Assembly: GCF_900236475.1 (NCBI RefSeq)
Contig: NZ_LT963352.1
Coordinates: 1,240,001-1,304,000 of the forward strand
Length of the DNA: 64,000 bases
DNA from: Streptomyces chartreusis NRRL 3882
Lineage (GTDB): Bacteria; Actinomycetota; Actinomycetes; Streptomycetales; Streptomycetaceae
Direction: 5' to 3'
Shown: in pieces, positions 18,193 through 26,042 of the stretch
How the letters are laid out: every line of letters starts with the position of its first letter
Numbering within the stretch: the stretch's first letter is position 1
Notes under the pieces: generated by a model
What the model saw: the letters and a program-made list of their open reading frames with translations, nothing else
The model's database searches: none
What the model was told of the DNA's origin: nothing
Program-made: the position numbers and the translations under genes

Positions 18193-19338
18193 TCACTGAG
18201 GGTTGCGGGACGACGGTAGGAGCCCGGGGACGTCCCAGTCCCGGGCGACGTCCGCCGTGTCGGCGCCCGGCCGGGCCGGGCCGGTGCGGACGGAGGTCGG
18301 GGTCGCGGAGAAGCGGGGGGCCGGGGCGGGCTGGGTGATGCCGCCGTGGTCGGTGAAGGTGCCGCGGGCGGCCAGGTGCGGGTGGTGCGGGGCCTCGCGC
18401 AGTGACAGCACGGGCGCCACGCACGCGTCGGTGCCGTCGAAGACGGCCGTCCACTCGTCCCTGGTCCGGCTCTTGAAGCGGGCGGCGACCCGTTCGCGCA
18501 GCTCACCCCATCGGGTGACGTCCTTGCGGGCGGCGGCCTGGTCATCGATGCCGAGGAGGGCGAGGAACTCCTCGTAGAACCGGGGCTCCAGGGCGCCGAC
18601 GGCGATGTACCTCCCGTCGGCCGTCTCGTACGTGCCGTAGTACGGGCAGCCGCCGTCCAGGAGGTTGACGCCGCGCCGGTCCTGCCAGCCGCCGGCGGCG
18701 AGCATGCCGTGGATCATCGTGGCGAGGTGGGACACGCCGTCGACGATGGCGGCGTCGACGACCTGGCCGGTGCCGGTCGCGCGCGCGTGGTGCAGGGCGG
18801 CGAGGACGCCCACGACGAGGTAGAGGGAGCCGCCCGCGTAGTCGCCGAGCAGGTTGGCCGGGACCGCCGGCGGCTCGTCGGGGCGGCCGATCATGCCGAG
18901 CGTGCCGGTGGGGGCGATGTACGCGATGTCGTGCCCGGCGCGGTCGGCGAGCGGGCCGTCCTGGCCCCAGCCGGTCATCCGGCCGTAGACGAGGGACGGA
19001 TTGCGGGCGTGGCAGGGCTCGGGGCCGACGCCGAGCCGCTCGGCGACCCCGGGGCGGTAGCCCTCGACCAGGATGTCGGCGCGCGCGGCGAGGTCGAGCA
19101 CACGGGCGGGGCCGTCCGGGGACTTCAGGTCGACGACCACCGAGCGCTTGTTGCGGTTGGTGACGTCGTACGCCGGGTCGATCGCGAGGCCGGGGCCGCC
19201 GGGGCGGTCCACGCGCACGACGTCGGCGCCGAGGTCGGCCAGGAGCATGGCGGCGAACGGGCCGGGCCCGATGCCGGCCAGCTCGACGACGCGCACGCCG
19301 GTGAGCGGGCCCTGTCCTGGCGTCCTTGCCGTGGCCAT
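18193..19338 (-). CDS. CaiB/BaiF CoA-transferase family; alpha-methylacyl-CoA racemase type
   Basis: About 381 residues. The N terminus ([20 protein letters not shown]) and [16 protein letters not shown] are family III CoA-transferase signatures. The subgroup features [15 protein letters not shown] and [15 protein letters not shown] match alpha-methylacyl-CoA racemases, with the His, Asp and Glu expected for 2-methyl epimerisation. Racemases make (S)-2-methylacyl-CoA available to beta-oxidation, which fits its place as first gene before a thiolase and fadB. The ATG beginning [10 protein letters not shown] is preferred because the preceding 42 in-frame codons do not resemble protein. Relaxed CoA transfer remains an alternative. 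Confidence 0.85.
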   Translation of the reverse strand: MATARTPGQGPLTGVRVVELAGIGPGPFAAMLLADLGADVVRVDRPGGPGLAIDPAYDVTNRNKRSVVVDLKSPDGPARVLDLAARADILVEGYRPGVAERLGVGPEPCHARNPSLVYGRMTGWGQDGPLADRAGHDIAYIAPTGTLGMIGRPDEPPAVPANLLGDYAGGSLYLVVGVLAALHHARATGTGQVVDAAIVDGVSHLATMIHGMLAAGGWQDRRGVNLLDGGCPYYGTYETADGRYIAVGALEPRFYEEFLALLGIDDQAAARKDVTRWGELRERVAARFKSRTRDEWTAVFDGTDACVAPVLSLREAPHHPHLAARGTFTDHGGITQPAPAPRFSATPTSVRTGPARPGADTADVARDWDVPGLLPSSRNPQ

Positions 19339-19521
19339 CCAGCCCCCAGTGCTGTGACACAACTGATGTAACACCAGCGATGCTAAGAACACGTTCCACT
19401 CGGCACAAGAGCTGAACGAGCAAGCGCTTAGCAATCTGCCGGGGCTCGTCGTCGGGTGCCGCACTCCTCACGCTAGCCTCGGCCACCGACAGCGGCACGG
19501 GCTGCACGACCGAGGGGTGTC

Positions 19522-20700
19522 ATGAGCAGGCTGAAAACGACGGACCGTCCGTACGACATCGTGCTCTTCGGAGCCACGAGTTTCGCCGGGGCGCTCACCG
19601 CGGAGTACCTCGCCGCCCACGCGCCCGACGGGCTGCGGTGGGCGGTCGCGGGCCGCAGCGCGGAGAAGCTGGAGCGGCTGCGGGAGCGGCTGCCCGGCGG
19701 CGCGGAGGTCGGGGTGCTGCGGGCGGACGTCTCCGACCCGGCCTCGGTGCGCGCCCTCGCCGAGCACGCGCGCGTGGTGGCCACGACGGTCGGCCCGTAC
19801 GTGACGTACGGCGAGGCACTCGTCGCCGCCTGCGCGGACACCGGGACCGACTACCTCGACCTCTGCGGCGAACCCGAGTTCGTGGACCTGACGTACGTGA
19901 AGCACGACGCCCGCGCGCGGGAGACCGGGGCCCGGCTGGTGCACGCCGCCGGCTTCGACTCGATCCCGCACGACCTGGGCGTGTACTTCACCGTGCAGCA
20001 GCTCCCGGAGGAGGTGCCGCTGACCGTGGAGGGCTTCGTGACCGCAGACGCGGCGTTCTCGGGCGGGACCTTCGCCTCCGCCCTCAACCAGTTCGCGCGG
20101 CAGCGGGAGATGGCGGCGGCCGCGCGGGACCGGCGGCGGCACGAGCCGCGGCTGGTGGGCCGGCGGGCGTCCGCGCCGGCGGGTGCGCCGCGGTTCGCCA
20201 AGGAGGTCGGCGCGTGGGCGCTGCCGATGCCGACGATCGACCCGCAGATCGTGCGGCGTTCGGCGTCGGCCCTCGACCGGTACGGACCCGACTTCCGCTA
20301 CCGGCAGTACGCGGCCGTCCGGCACCTGCCCGTCGCGGTGGGCGGTGTCGCGGCCGTCGGCGCCCTGGTGGCGGCGGCCCAGGTGCCGCCGGCGCGGCGC
20401 TGGTTGTCCGGCCGGCTCAAGCCCGGGGACGGGCCGGGCCCCGAGAAGCGGGCGAAGAGCTGGTTCTCCCTGCGCTTCGTGGGCGAGGGCGGCGGCCGGC
20501 GGGTGTACACGGAGGTCTCGGGCGGCGATCCCGGCTACGACGAGACGGCGAAGATGCTCGCCGAGTCGGCACTGTGCCTGGCCTTCGACGACCTTCCGAA
20601 GACGGCGGGTCAGGTCACCACGGCAGTGGCGATGGGCGACGCGCTGATCGGCCGGCTGCGTGCGGCGGGCATCCGCTTCCGCGTCGCGTCGACCCGCTGA
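19522..20700 (+). CDS. Trans-acting enoyl reductase / saccharopine-dehydrogenase-like protein
   Basis: A 392-residue NAD(P)-binding protein. The N terminus YDIVLFGATSFAGALTAEYL is the Rossmann motif (GATSFAG) of the saccharopine-dehydrogenase-like family, followed by GRSAEKLERL. The segments VGPYVTYGEALVAACADTGT and YLDLCGEPEF match the family containing the mycobacterial trans-acting enoyl reductase used in lipid synthesis. A hydrophobic stretch near residues 270-295 suggests membrane association. GAGGGG lies just upstream of the ATG. It is divergent from the fatty-acid operon, consistent with acyl-chain metabolism, but its substrate is unknown. Confidence 0.83.
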   Translation: MSRLKTTDRPYDIVLFGATSFAGALTAEYLAAHAPDGLRWAVAGRSAEKLERLRERLPGGAEVGVLRADVSDPASVRALAEHARVVATTVGPYVTYGEALVAACADTGTDYLDLCGEPEFVDLTYVKHDARARETGARLVHAAGFDSIPHDLGVYFTVQQLPEEVPLTVEGFVTADAAFSGGTFASALNQFARQREMAAAARDRRRHEPRLVGRRASAPAGAPRFAKEVGAWALPMPTIDPQIVRRSASALDRYGPDFRYRQYAAVRHLPVAVGGVAAVGALVAAAQVPPARRWLSGRLKPGDGPGPEKRAKSWFSLRFVGEGGGRRVYTEVSGGDPGYDETAKMLAESALCLAFDDLPKTAGQVTTAVAMGDALIGRLRAAGIRFRVASTR

Positions 20701-20705
20701 GGGTC

Positions 20706-20852
20706 CTACAGCGGCCACTCGGCGATGGTGTAGATCATCCCGGCGATCCAGCCGAGCCCCGCCAGCACGGCGAGGATCAGCCCTATGGTGACGGCCCGCT
20801 CGACGGTCTGGGTCGGGCCGGCAACAGGCTTGGGTGCGCGGTGCGTTGTCAT
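20706..20852 (-). CDS. Small single-span membrane protein (48 aa)
   Basis: A short ORF in the gap after the enoyl-reductase gene encodes MTTHRAPKPV, a Pro/Thr linker and one hydrophobic helix (about residues 21-41, VTIGLILAVLAGLGWIAGMI), ending in AEWPL. Third-position G/C bias and a clean N-in helix support a real gene. The Shine-Dalgarno is weak. Similar tiny membrane proteins are common hypotheticals in streptomycetes. It converges on the enoyl-reductase gene with five bases between the stop codons. Confidence 0.6.
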   Translation of the reverse strand: MTTHRAPKPVAGPTQTVERAVTIGLILAVLAGLGWIAGMIYTIAEWPL

Positions 20853-21014
20853 GTGCCCCAGCCTGCCGACGGAGGCGGGGGCCAGGCATCCGTACAGGTA
20901 CTCAGAGCCGGTACTCAGATCTGCCGCCCCGTTCCCCGCGGACCCGCCCCTCGGTTTGAGACTTTCCGCCCTCCGCTCCTGATGGCAGCTCGAAAAGTGC
21001 CAACAAGGAGTTCA

Positions 21015-21035
21015 ATGAAACCATTGAAGGCATGA
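21015..21035 (+). CDS. Six-codon leader ORF (MKPLKA)
   Basis: A perfect AAGGAG (21005-21010) lies four bases before an ATG that encodes Met-Lys-Pro-Leu-Lys-Ala and stops. The TGA overlaps the ATG of the next gene as ATGA. The Shine-Dalgarno is too far (21 bases) to serve the downstream ATG directly, so ribosomes probably load at the leader and re-initiate. Expression of this peptide is inferred from layout only. Confidence 0.45.
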   Translation: MKPLKA

Positions 21036-21226
21036 AATTCCTTCTCGAAGTCCGCATGGACGACGCGGCGTTGGCCGAGGACCCGGCGGGCGAGCTGGGC
21101 CGGATCCTCAGGTACTGGGGCGGCAATCTGCGCCACTACGCGCTCGGCCCCGGGGACGGGTCGGTGATCTACGACTCGGAGTACCGCGAGGTGGGCCGCT
21201 GGAGCGTGACCGATCAGGCGGAGTAG
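21032..21226 (+). CDS. Conserved hypothetical protein (64 aa)
   Basis: The function is not recognised. The 64-residue acidic protein starts MKFLLEVRMDD and contains GRILRYWGGNLRHYAL and VIYDSEYREVGRWSV, giving it the look of a compact alpha/beta cytoplasmic protein. There are no cysteines, signal or membrane segments. Its own start has no well-spaced Shine-Dalgarno; initiation is probably coupled to the overlapping six-codon leader. The 3' end overlaps the convergent endonuclease V gene by 13 bp. Confidence 0.65.
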   Translation: MKFLLEVRMDDAALAEDPAGELGRILRYWGGNLRHYALGPGDGSVIYDSEYREVGRWSVTDQAE

Positions 21227-21906
21227 GTCTCCCGCAGCGCCTTCCGGCACAGCGCGTCCGCCCGGCGCGTGGTCTCCGGGAGGCGGTACTCGGGGGTCAG
21301 CGCGAGGGTGTGGGCGCAGGCGTTCGCGAGGGTCACACGGTGGCCGACGGAGACGAAGACCGGCTTGACGCCGTCGCGCGTGCGCAGGGCGCGGCCGACC
21401 TCCTCGGAGCCGGCGAGCAGCGCGGAGGTACTGCCGCGTGGGGCGTCCGGGTCGTCGTAGGTGAAGGTGAAGGGGTTCTTGGCGACGCCGATCGTGGGCA
21501 GGCCGGTCAGGACGCCGAGGTGGGCGGCGAGGCCGAAGCGGCGGGGGTGGGCGAGGCCGTAGCCGTCGCAGACCACCAGGCCGGGCGGGCAGGGCAGGGC
21601 GTCGAGGGCGGCGAGGACCGTGGGGAGCTCCCGGAAGGCGAGCAGCCCGGGCACGTAGGGGAAGGAGACCCGGCCCACCGCCGTGGCCTCGGCGACGATG
21701 TCGAGGGTCGCCGCGTCCAGGACGACCGCGGCCGCCGCGACGACATCGCGCTCGTCGTCGTAGGCGACGTCGACCCCCGTCACACGGCCCGTTCCGGGCG
21801 GCGGCCCCGGTTCGTCGAGGATCACGCGCTCGCGCAGTTCGTCCTGGACGGCGCGAGCCTGTTCCTCGGTGGCGGGCCAGTCCTCGGGGATGCGTACGGT
21901 CGTCAT
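21214..21906 (-). CDS. nfi: Endonuclease V (deoxyinosine 3'-endonuclease)
   Basis: A 230-residue repair nuclease that nicks DNA 3' to deoxyinosine and related lesions. The catalytic acidic residues are visible in TGVDVAY (first Asp), in the Glu of VPGLLAFREL inside the conserved SFPYVPG wedge region, and in VCDGYGLAHPRRFGLA (second Asp). TIGVAKNPF is the conserved Lys region. Length and motif spacing fit bacterial Nfi. It starts at ATG and has its own promoter region beyond the strong hairpin that isolates it from the upstream gene. Confidence 0.92.
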   Translation of the reverse strand: MTTVRIPEDWPATEEQARAVQDELRERVILDEPGPPPGTGRVTGVDVAYDDERDVVAAAAVVLDAATLDIVAEATAVGRVSFPYVPGLLAFRELPTVLAALDALPCPPGLVVCDGYGLAHPRRFGLAAHLGVLTGLPTIGVAKNPFTFTYDDPDAPRGSTSALLAGSEEVGRALRTRDGVKPVFVSVGHRVTLANACAHTLALTPEYRLPETTRRADALCRKALRETYSA

Positions 21907-21960
21907 GGTGCCCCTGAGCCTATGGGCTGATCCTTTCGGATGCCGAGCCCGTGGGCAGCG

Positions 21961-21996
21961 CGAGGCCGGCGGGACTCGCGGGTCCCGCCGGCCTCG
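21961..21996. terminator. Perfect 15-bp hairpin terminator
   Basis: Arms 21961-21975 and 21982-21996 are exact reverse complements around a TCGCGG loop. It follows the stop codon of the 107-residue basic protein gene on the minus strand and precedes the nfi start, so it should insulate nfi from read-through. Confidence 0.8.
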
Positions 21997-22008
21997 AGGG
22001 CGTGCCGC

Positions 22009-22332
22009 TCACTTGCCCAGCGCGCGCTGGAGCTGGCTCTTGTTCATGTTGGAACGGCCCTCGACGCCGCGGCGCTTGGCCTCCTGGTACAGCTGGTCGT
22101 AGGTGGGGCCCTGGGAGCCCTGGCCCGACCGCTGTCCGCCGCGCTTGCCGGACGACATGTCCTTGGTCGAGGTGCGGCTGGCCGTCTTCGACTCGCCGGA
22201 GCGGGCGCGTTCCTTGTTCACCGTCCGCGAGGCGATTTCCTTGGCGCGGCCGGTGCTCTCGCCCCGGTCCTGCGCGCTCTTCTTGATGTGCTCGTACTGG
22301 CGCTCCCGCTTGGAGCTCGAACCGCGTGGCAT
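22009..22332 (-). CDS. Small basic protein with C-terminal Rho_N/SAP-like motif
   Basis: The protein has 107 residues, is strongly basic and rich in Lys, Arg, Ser and Gln. The N terminus (KRERQYEHIKKSAQDRGES) and REKA-type helices (GRAKEIASRTVNKERARSGE) are followed by a Gly/Ser/Gln-rich linker and a final helical module (TYDQLYQEAKRRGVEGRSNM, then NKSQLQRALGK) that resembles Rho_N/SAP nucleic-acid-binding folds. Homologues are often labelled 'plasmid stabilization protein' without experimental support. GAAAGGAAG precedes the ATG. A GTACCC on the plus strand at 22366-22371 reads as GGGTAC in the promoter, which is reminiscent of stress-sigma -10 elements. Nucleic-acid binding is inference. 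Confidence 0.72.
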   Translation of the reverse strand: MPRGSSSKRERQYEHIKKSAQDRGESTGRAKEIASRTVNKERARSGESKTASRTSTKDMSSGKRGGQRSGQGSQGPTYDQLYQEAKRRGVEGRSNMNKSQLQRALGK

Positions 22333-22402
22333 GACCGCTCACTTCCTTTCGCCTTCAGTGAACGAGTACCCACACTGCCAACAATCAGGGCATACCGCGC
22401 GC

Positions 22403-23515
22403 TCAATGCTCCAGGCGGGCAACCCGCCCCTTCTCGCCGGCCGCCCAGCACCCATGGTCCGGGGTGCAGTCGACGGTGTCGTAGGAGCCGGTGTCGACCG
22501 TGCGCCAGGTGCGGCCGCCGTCCGTGGTGAGGTCCGTGCCGGTGGGTCCGACGGCGAGGGCGGCGGTGCGGCTGTGCGGGAGCCAGGCGACGCCGGAGCG
22601 GTAGGCGGGCGGGGGCGTGGCGGCGGTGCGCCAGGTGCGGCCGCCGTCGCCGGTGTGCGCGGCGGCGTTCGGTGAGGGCCGGCCGGGGGTGAAGTCGCCG
22701 CCGACGGCGAGACCGTGGGTGCGGTCGCGGAAGGCCAGCGCGAAGACGCCGCGGGCCGGGTCGCCCGCCGGGAGGGGCGTGGCGGTGGCCGTCCAGGTGT
22801 GTCCCCGGTCGGCGGAGTGCAGCACGCGCGCGTGCGCGGCCCCGCCCGTGGCGAGCCAGACGTCCTTCGGCCCGGAGGCGACCAGGCACTGGCCGCTCGC
22901 GGCGAACCCGGCCTCGCCCTCCTGCGCGGCCGGCATGCCCTCGTCCGGCAGCACCTCCCAGGTGCTGCCGCCGTCGCGGGTCGACAGGATGCGGAACTTT
23001 CCGTCCACCGGGTCGCTCATCGCGAGGCCGTGGCGGTGGTCGAAGAAGGTCAGGCAGTCGTAGAAGGCCTTCGGGTCGGTGTTGCGGAAGGACTCCGTCC
23101 AGGTCATCCCGCCGTCGTCGGTGCGGTACACGCGGGACGCCTCGCCCTCGCCGATGGCCAGGACCACGGCCCGGCGCGCGTCGAACGCCTCGACGTCCCG
23201 GAACTGCAACTCCGCCGCGCCCGGGGGCGAGACGTTCCGCCAGGTGGCGCCGCCGTCGGTGGTGCGCAGGACGGTGCCGCCGGTCCCGGCGAGCCAGGCG
23301 GTGTTCCGGCTGACGGCGGCCAGGCCGCGGAACCGTACGTCCGGAGTGCCGGTGTCCTTGAGCTCCCAGTGCGGCATCCGGCGCTCCGGCTCGTGCGCCT
23401 GCGCCGGCACGGCGGTCAGGGCCGCGAGTGCGGCCAGTGCTGCCGCGCCCGCCGCCACTCCGGTCGCCCTGCTCCGTGTCCGTCCCGTCCGTCGCGTGCT
23501 CCCCAAGCGCCTCAT
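22403..23515 (-). CDS. Secreted BNR/photosynthesis-assembly-like beta-propeller protein
   Basis: About 370 residues. An N-terminal signal (GVAAGAAALAALAALTAVPAQA) leads into repeated beta-propeller blades marked by Asp-box motifs: TTDGGATW, TDDGGMTW, TRDGGSTW, TGDGGRTW and TTDGGRTW. This is the sialidase/BNR or Ycf48-like fold. There is no sialidase catalytic triad evident, so an enzymatic role cannot be claimed; family members are sometimes labelled oxidoreductase. The ATG before RRLGSTRR puts the signal peptide at the N terminus and is preferred over a start 39 codons upstream. Confidence 0.8.
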   Translation of the reverse strand: MRRLGSTRRTGRTRSRATGVAAGAAALAALAALTAVPAQAHEPERRMPHWELKDTGTPDVRFRGLAAVSRNTAWLAGTGGTVLRTTDGGATWRNVSPPGAAELQFRDVEAFDARRAVVLAIGEGEASRVYRTDDGGMTWTESFRNTDPKAFYDCLTFFDHRHGLAMSDPVDGKFRILSTRDGGSTWEVLPDEGMPAAQEGEAGFAASGQCLVASGPKDVWLATGGAAHARVLHSADRGHTWTATATPLPAGDPARGVFALAFRDRTHGLAVGGDFTPGRPSPNAAAHTGDGGRTWRTAATPPPAYRSGVAWLPHSRTAALAVGPTGTDLTTDGGRTWRTVDTGSYDTVDCTPDHGCWAAGEKGRVARLEH

Positions 23516-23766
23516 GGCTGGCGAAGCTAGCCCGCCACCCCGGCGCCGTCCAGATGGCGTCGCCCGGGCCCGGGGGGTGTTCCGGTGGGCGCGACAAGTG
23601 CCGTGCGGGGCACACGAGGAGAGCCTCGTCACTCCCGTGCATGAACGCGGTGACAGAGGTCACTCGCACTTCGTGTGCACGGATTGGCTGATTCCGTCGT
23701 CTCTTCCAGTGCCCGGCCTCATCCGCCCGGAAGTGTCCCGTCCAGCCGTCACAAGGGAGCAAGGCG

Positions 23767-24183
23767 TTGTCCATCGTCATCGAGCAGCCCGTGGAGGCCC
23801 GCCTCGTCGCCGCCGCGCCGCGTATGCCGAGCATTCCCGCGACGCTCCACTACGACCGGCGTGATCCGTTCGCCGTCCGTATGACCTTCCCCGCCCCGGC
23901 CACGCTGGAGGGTGTCGAGGTCTGCTGGACCTTCTCCCGCGAGCTGCTCGCCGCGGGCCTCAGGAACGCCGAGGGCCACGGCGACGTGCGGGTGCGGCCG
24001 TACGGGTACGACCGCACGGTGCTGGAGTTCCACGCCCCCGAGGGCACCGCCGTGGTGCACGTCCGCTCCGGCGAGGTGCGCCGGTTCCTGGAGGCCACGA
24101 GCGAGCTGGTGCCGGTCGGCCTGGAGCACCTCCAGCTGGATCTGGACCACGACCTGGCGGAGCTGATGCGGGACGCGTGCTGA
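23767..24183 (+). CDS. ssgD: SsgA-like sporulation/cell-division protein, SsgD type
   Basis: A 138-residue SALP protein. Characteristic segments are IPATLHYDRRDPFAVRMTF, VCWTFSRELLAAGL, GHGDVRVRPYG and VPVGLEHLQLDLDHDL. SALPs act at septa in sporulating actinomycetes, and SsgD has been linked to lateral cell-wall integrity. From memory the N terminus (IEQPVEARLVAAAPRMPS) matches SsgD best, so the symbol is likely but not proven. The start is a TTG with AAGGGAG seven bases upstream; there is no alternative ATG/GTG before the conserved region. It stands alone between the BNR gene (divergent) and the PEP-mutase-family gene (convergent). Confidence 0.85.
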   Translation: MSIVIEQPVEARLVAAAPRMPSIPATLHYDRRDPFAVRMTFPAPATLEGVEVCWTFSRELLAAGLRNAEGHGDVRVRPYGYDRTVLEFHAPEGTAVVHVRSGEVRRFLEATSELVPVGLEHLQLDLDHDLAELMRDAC

Positions 24184-24198
24184 GCTGCGCGGGCCGGG

Positions 24199-25029
24199 CT
24201 AACGTTCCCGCTCCAGCAGGGCGTTGACCTCGCCGTAGTCGAGTCCGTCCGCCAGTGACCGGTACGTCCCCGTGTCCAGCAGCTCCCGCGCGGCCCGGCG
24301 GACCAGGGCGTGGGCGGCCTGGGCGATGCCCGAGCCCACGCTGACCCGGGCGGCGCCCAGGGCGGCCAGTTCGGCGACCGTCGGTGCGCCGGGTCCGGCC
24401 ATGACGTTCAGCGGCCCGTCGACGCCGTCCGCCAGCTCCTTGACGATCCCCGGGTCGACGGCCCCGGGGACGAAGATCCCGTCGGCACCGGCGGCGCGGA
24501 AGGCGGCGGCCCGTTCCAGGGTGAGGTCGACTCCCCCGACGCCGCTCAGGAAGGTGTCCGTCCGGGCGTTGACGAACAACGGCACGCCCGCCGCGTCGGA
24601 CGCCTCACGGACGGCGGCGATTCGCTCGGCCTGCTCGCCGACGTCCCGCAGCGGACCGCCCGTTCCGGCGCCGTAGCGCGCGTCCTCGATGTTCACGCCC
24701 ACCGCTCCTGCGGCGATAACGGCGCGGACGGTGCCGGCGAGGCCCTCGGTGTCCTCGGCGTAGCCGCTTTCGATGTCCGCCGTCACGGGGACGGTCACGG
24801 CCTCGGCGATGCGGGCGACGGCGGCGAGGGCCGTGGGGCGGTCCACCCGCTCGCCGTCCGGCGCGCCGAGCGCCCAGACGAGCCCGGCGCTGGTCGTCGC
24901 CACCGCTGCGGCACCGGCGTCCTCGACGAGGCGGGCGCTCACCGCGTCCCAGGCATTGGGCAGGACCAGCGGGGATCCGGGGATGTGCAGGGCACGGAAG
25001 GCCAGGGCTCGGTCGGTCTGGTTCGTCAT
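24199..25029 (-). CDS. Isocitrate lyase / PEP-mutase superfamily protein
   Basis: A 276-residue TIM-barrel enzyme. The family features are LVLPNAWDAVSARLVEDAGA, TTSAGLVWALG, VPVTADIESGYAEDTEGL (metal-binding Asp region) and GVNIEDARYG. The isocitrate-lyase catalytic KKCGH motif is absent, so it belongs to the PEP-mutase/oxaloacetate-hydrolase/carboxyvinyl-carboxyphosphonate-like group whose substrates vary. It may cleave or rearrange a C-C or C-P bond of a 2-oxo or 2-hydroxy acid. It is followed by a 61-bp gap to the upstream GPP34 gene on the same strand and could be co-transcribed. Confidence 0.82.
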   Translation of the reverse strand: MTNQTDRALAFRALHIPGSPLVLPNAWDAVSARLVEDAGAAAVATTSAGLVWALGAPDGERVDRPTALAAVARIAEAVTVPVTADIESGYAEDTEGLAGTVRAVIAAGAVGVNIEDARYGAGTGGPLRDVGEQAERIAAVREASDAAGVPLFVNARTDTFLSGVGGVDLTLERAAAFRAAGADGIFVPGAVDPGIVKELADGVDGPLNVMAGPGAPTVAELAALGAARVSVGSGIAQAAHALVRRAARELLDTGTYRSLADGLDYGEVNALLERER

Positions 25030-25090
25030 GCGGGCAACTCAACCAGCGGCTGACGGGCCGTGGCCGGCAGGAATCCGACGTGGACGTGGG

Positions 25091-25744
25091 TCAGGGCAGA
25101 GCGGTTGCCGTCACCGTCGCGGCCAGTGCCGTACGGATCTCGCGGACGATCTCCCCGAGCCCGGGCACCGACCACACCCCACGCTCCGCCAGCTCGCGCA
25201 CGCGCTGCTCGTGGGCGCGGACGTCCTCTCCGGGGAGCAGTTCCGCCGAGGCGGCCAGCGTCGCCACGGCCGCGTCCCGCTCGGAGACGCCGGCGACCGG
25301 CAGCGGGCCCCGGAGGATCCCACGCGTCTCCTCCCGCAGCGCCTCCACGGCGGCGACGCGCTCCAGCGCGTACTCCACGGACGGGAACACCCCGAGGACC
25401 CGCTTCTTCTCCGCCCGCAGATACCCCTCGGCCACCAGCTGCGCCCGCACCGCGTCGAGGGTCACCCGCGACCGCAGCGTCACCCAGGTCCGCCAGGGGT
25501 GCGGGCACGACTCGCGGACGAGCTCCAGAAGCCCGTCGAGGACCGCGTCACCGGTGCGGGAGTCCAGGTCGACCGGCGTGGCGATGCCGTCCTCGTCGAC
25601 GAGCAGGCCGTGCCGGGCCAACTCGGTGAGGGCACCGGCCCGCACCGGGCCGGACAGGTGGGCGCTGCCGGTGCCGGCCGGCCGCGCGGGGTCCCAGGCC
25701 AGCAGGCAGAGCCGGGCCGGCAGCGAGAGCGGGCCGTCGGGCAC
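25091..25744 (-). CDS. GPP34 (GOLPH3-like) phosphoprotein family
   Basis: A 217-residue all-helical protein. The start LSLPARLCLLAWDPARP followed by ALTELARHGLLVDEDG is the GPP34 pattern; LVAEGYLRAEKKRVLGVFPS matches the later helical hairpin region. In eukaryotes GOLPH3 binds phosphatidylinositol 4-phosphate; actinobacterial GPP34 proteins are common and uncharacterised. The GTG start has GAGGAGG six bases upstream. It is divergent from the ABC-F leader transcript, whose -35 lies about 45 bp away. Confidence 0.83.
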   Translation of the reverse strand: MPDGPLSLPARLCLLAWDPARPAGTGSAHLSGPVRAGALTELARHGLLVDEDGIATPVDLDSRTGDAVLDGLLELVRESCPHPWRTWVTLRSRVTLDAVRAQLVAEGYLRAEKKRVLGVFPSVEYALERVAAVEALREETRGILRGPLPVAGVSERDAAVATLAASAELLPGEDVRAHEQRVRELAERGVWSVPGLGEIVREIRTALAATVTATALP

Positions 25745-25788
25745 GGGGGGCCTCCTCGGGCGGGGAGATCGGGTCTCACGTTAATTCG

Positions 25789-25817
25789 TTGACAGCCCCG
25801 ACGCCCCCTCGTACGTT
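25789..25817 (+). promoter_or_regulatory. Consensus-type promoter of the ABC-F/UvrA-like operon
   Basis: TTGACA (25789-25794) and TACGTT (25812-25817) are separated by exactly 17 bp, an unusually good vegetative promoter for this genome. An AT-rich TTAATTCG lies directly upstream of the -35, the position where WblC/WhiB7-dependent promoters carry an AT-rich element. Transcription would start near 25824, giving a leader of about 220 nt before the ABC-F start. Confidence 0.7.
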
Positions 25818-25853
25818 GTACAGCGTCCTGTTGCCGCCGATTGGAGAAGGACG

Positions 25854-25865
25854 TTGCTCGTCTGA
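25854..25865 (+). CDS. Three-codon upstream ORF (MLV) in ABC-F leader
   Basis: GGAGAAGG at 25843-25850 is followed three bases later by TTG-CTC-GTC-TGA. A strong ribosome site in front of a three-codon ORF is typical of leaders where a drug-stalled ribosome changes downstream folding. Possible stems follow: GAGGTC (25864-25869) with GACCTC, and GGGCT with AGCCC near 25943-25970. No function is shown beyond layout. Confidence 0.5.
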   Translation: MLV

Positions 25866-26042
25866 GGTCCTGAGACACCGCGTCACCCATGTCTGGTGTG
25901 TGCGCTGCGTGCGACCTCGGCGTTCGAGCCGTCCTCCGGTACAGGGCTTCATCTCTGCCCCCTGGAGCCCTCCTCCCTGGTCGCAGGTGTCTCGATACGC
26001 GTTTGCCCCTGACCGCATCAAGCAACCGCGAAAGAGGCCCGC

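Noticed and set aside
16967..18545. Longer thiolase start about 90 codons upstream
   Set aside because: The extra segment lies inside the racemase gene and reads as a shadow frame. The GTG at the conserved V-S-T-E-A-Y start fits thiolase length.
22366..22371. Definite SigB-type promoter for the small basic protein
   Set aside because: GGGTAC is present on the minus strand, but no matching -35 (GNNT at 14-16 bp) could be placed, so it is only mentioned as reminiscent.
25889..26041. ATG-started frame MSGVCAACDL within the ABC-F leader
   Set aside because: It has no Shine-Dalgarno, runs out of frame into the ABC-F gene and lacks a protein-like pattern. The three-codon uORF has a far better ribosome site.
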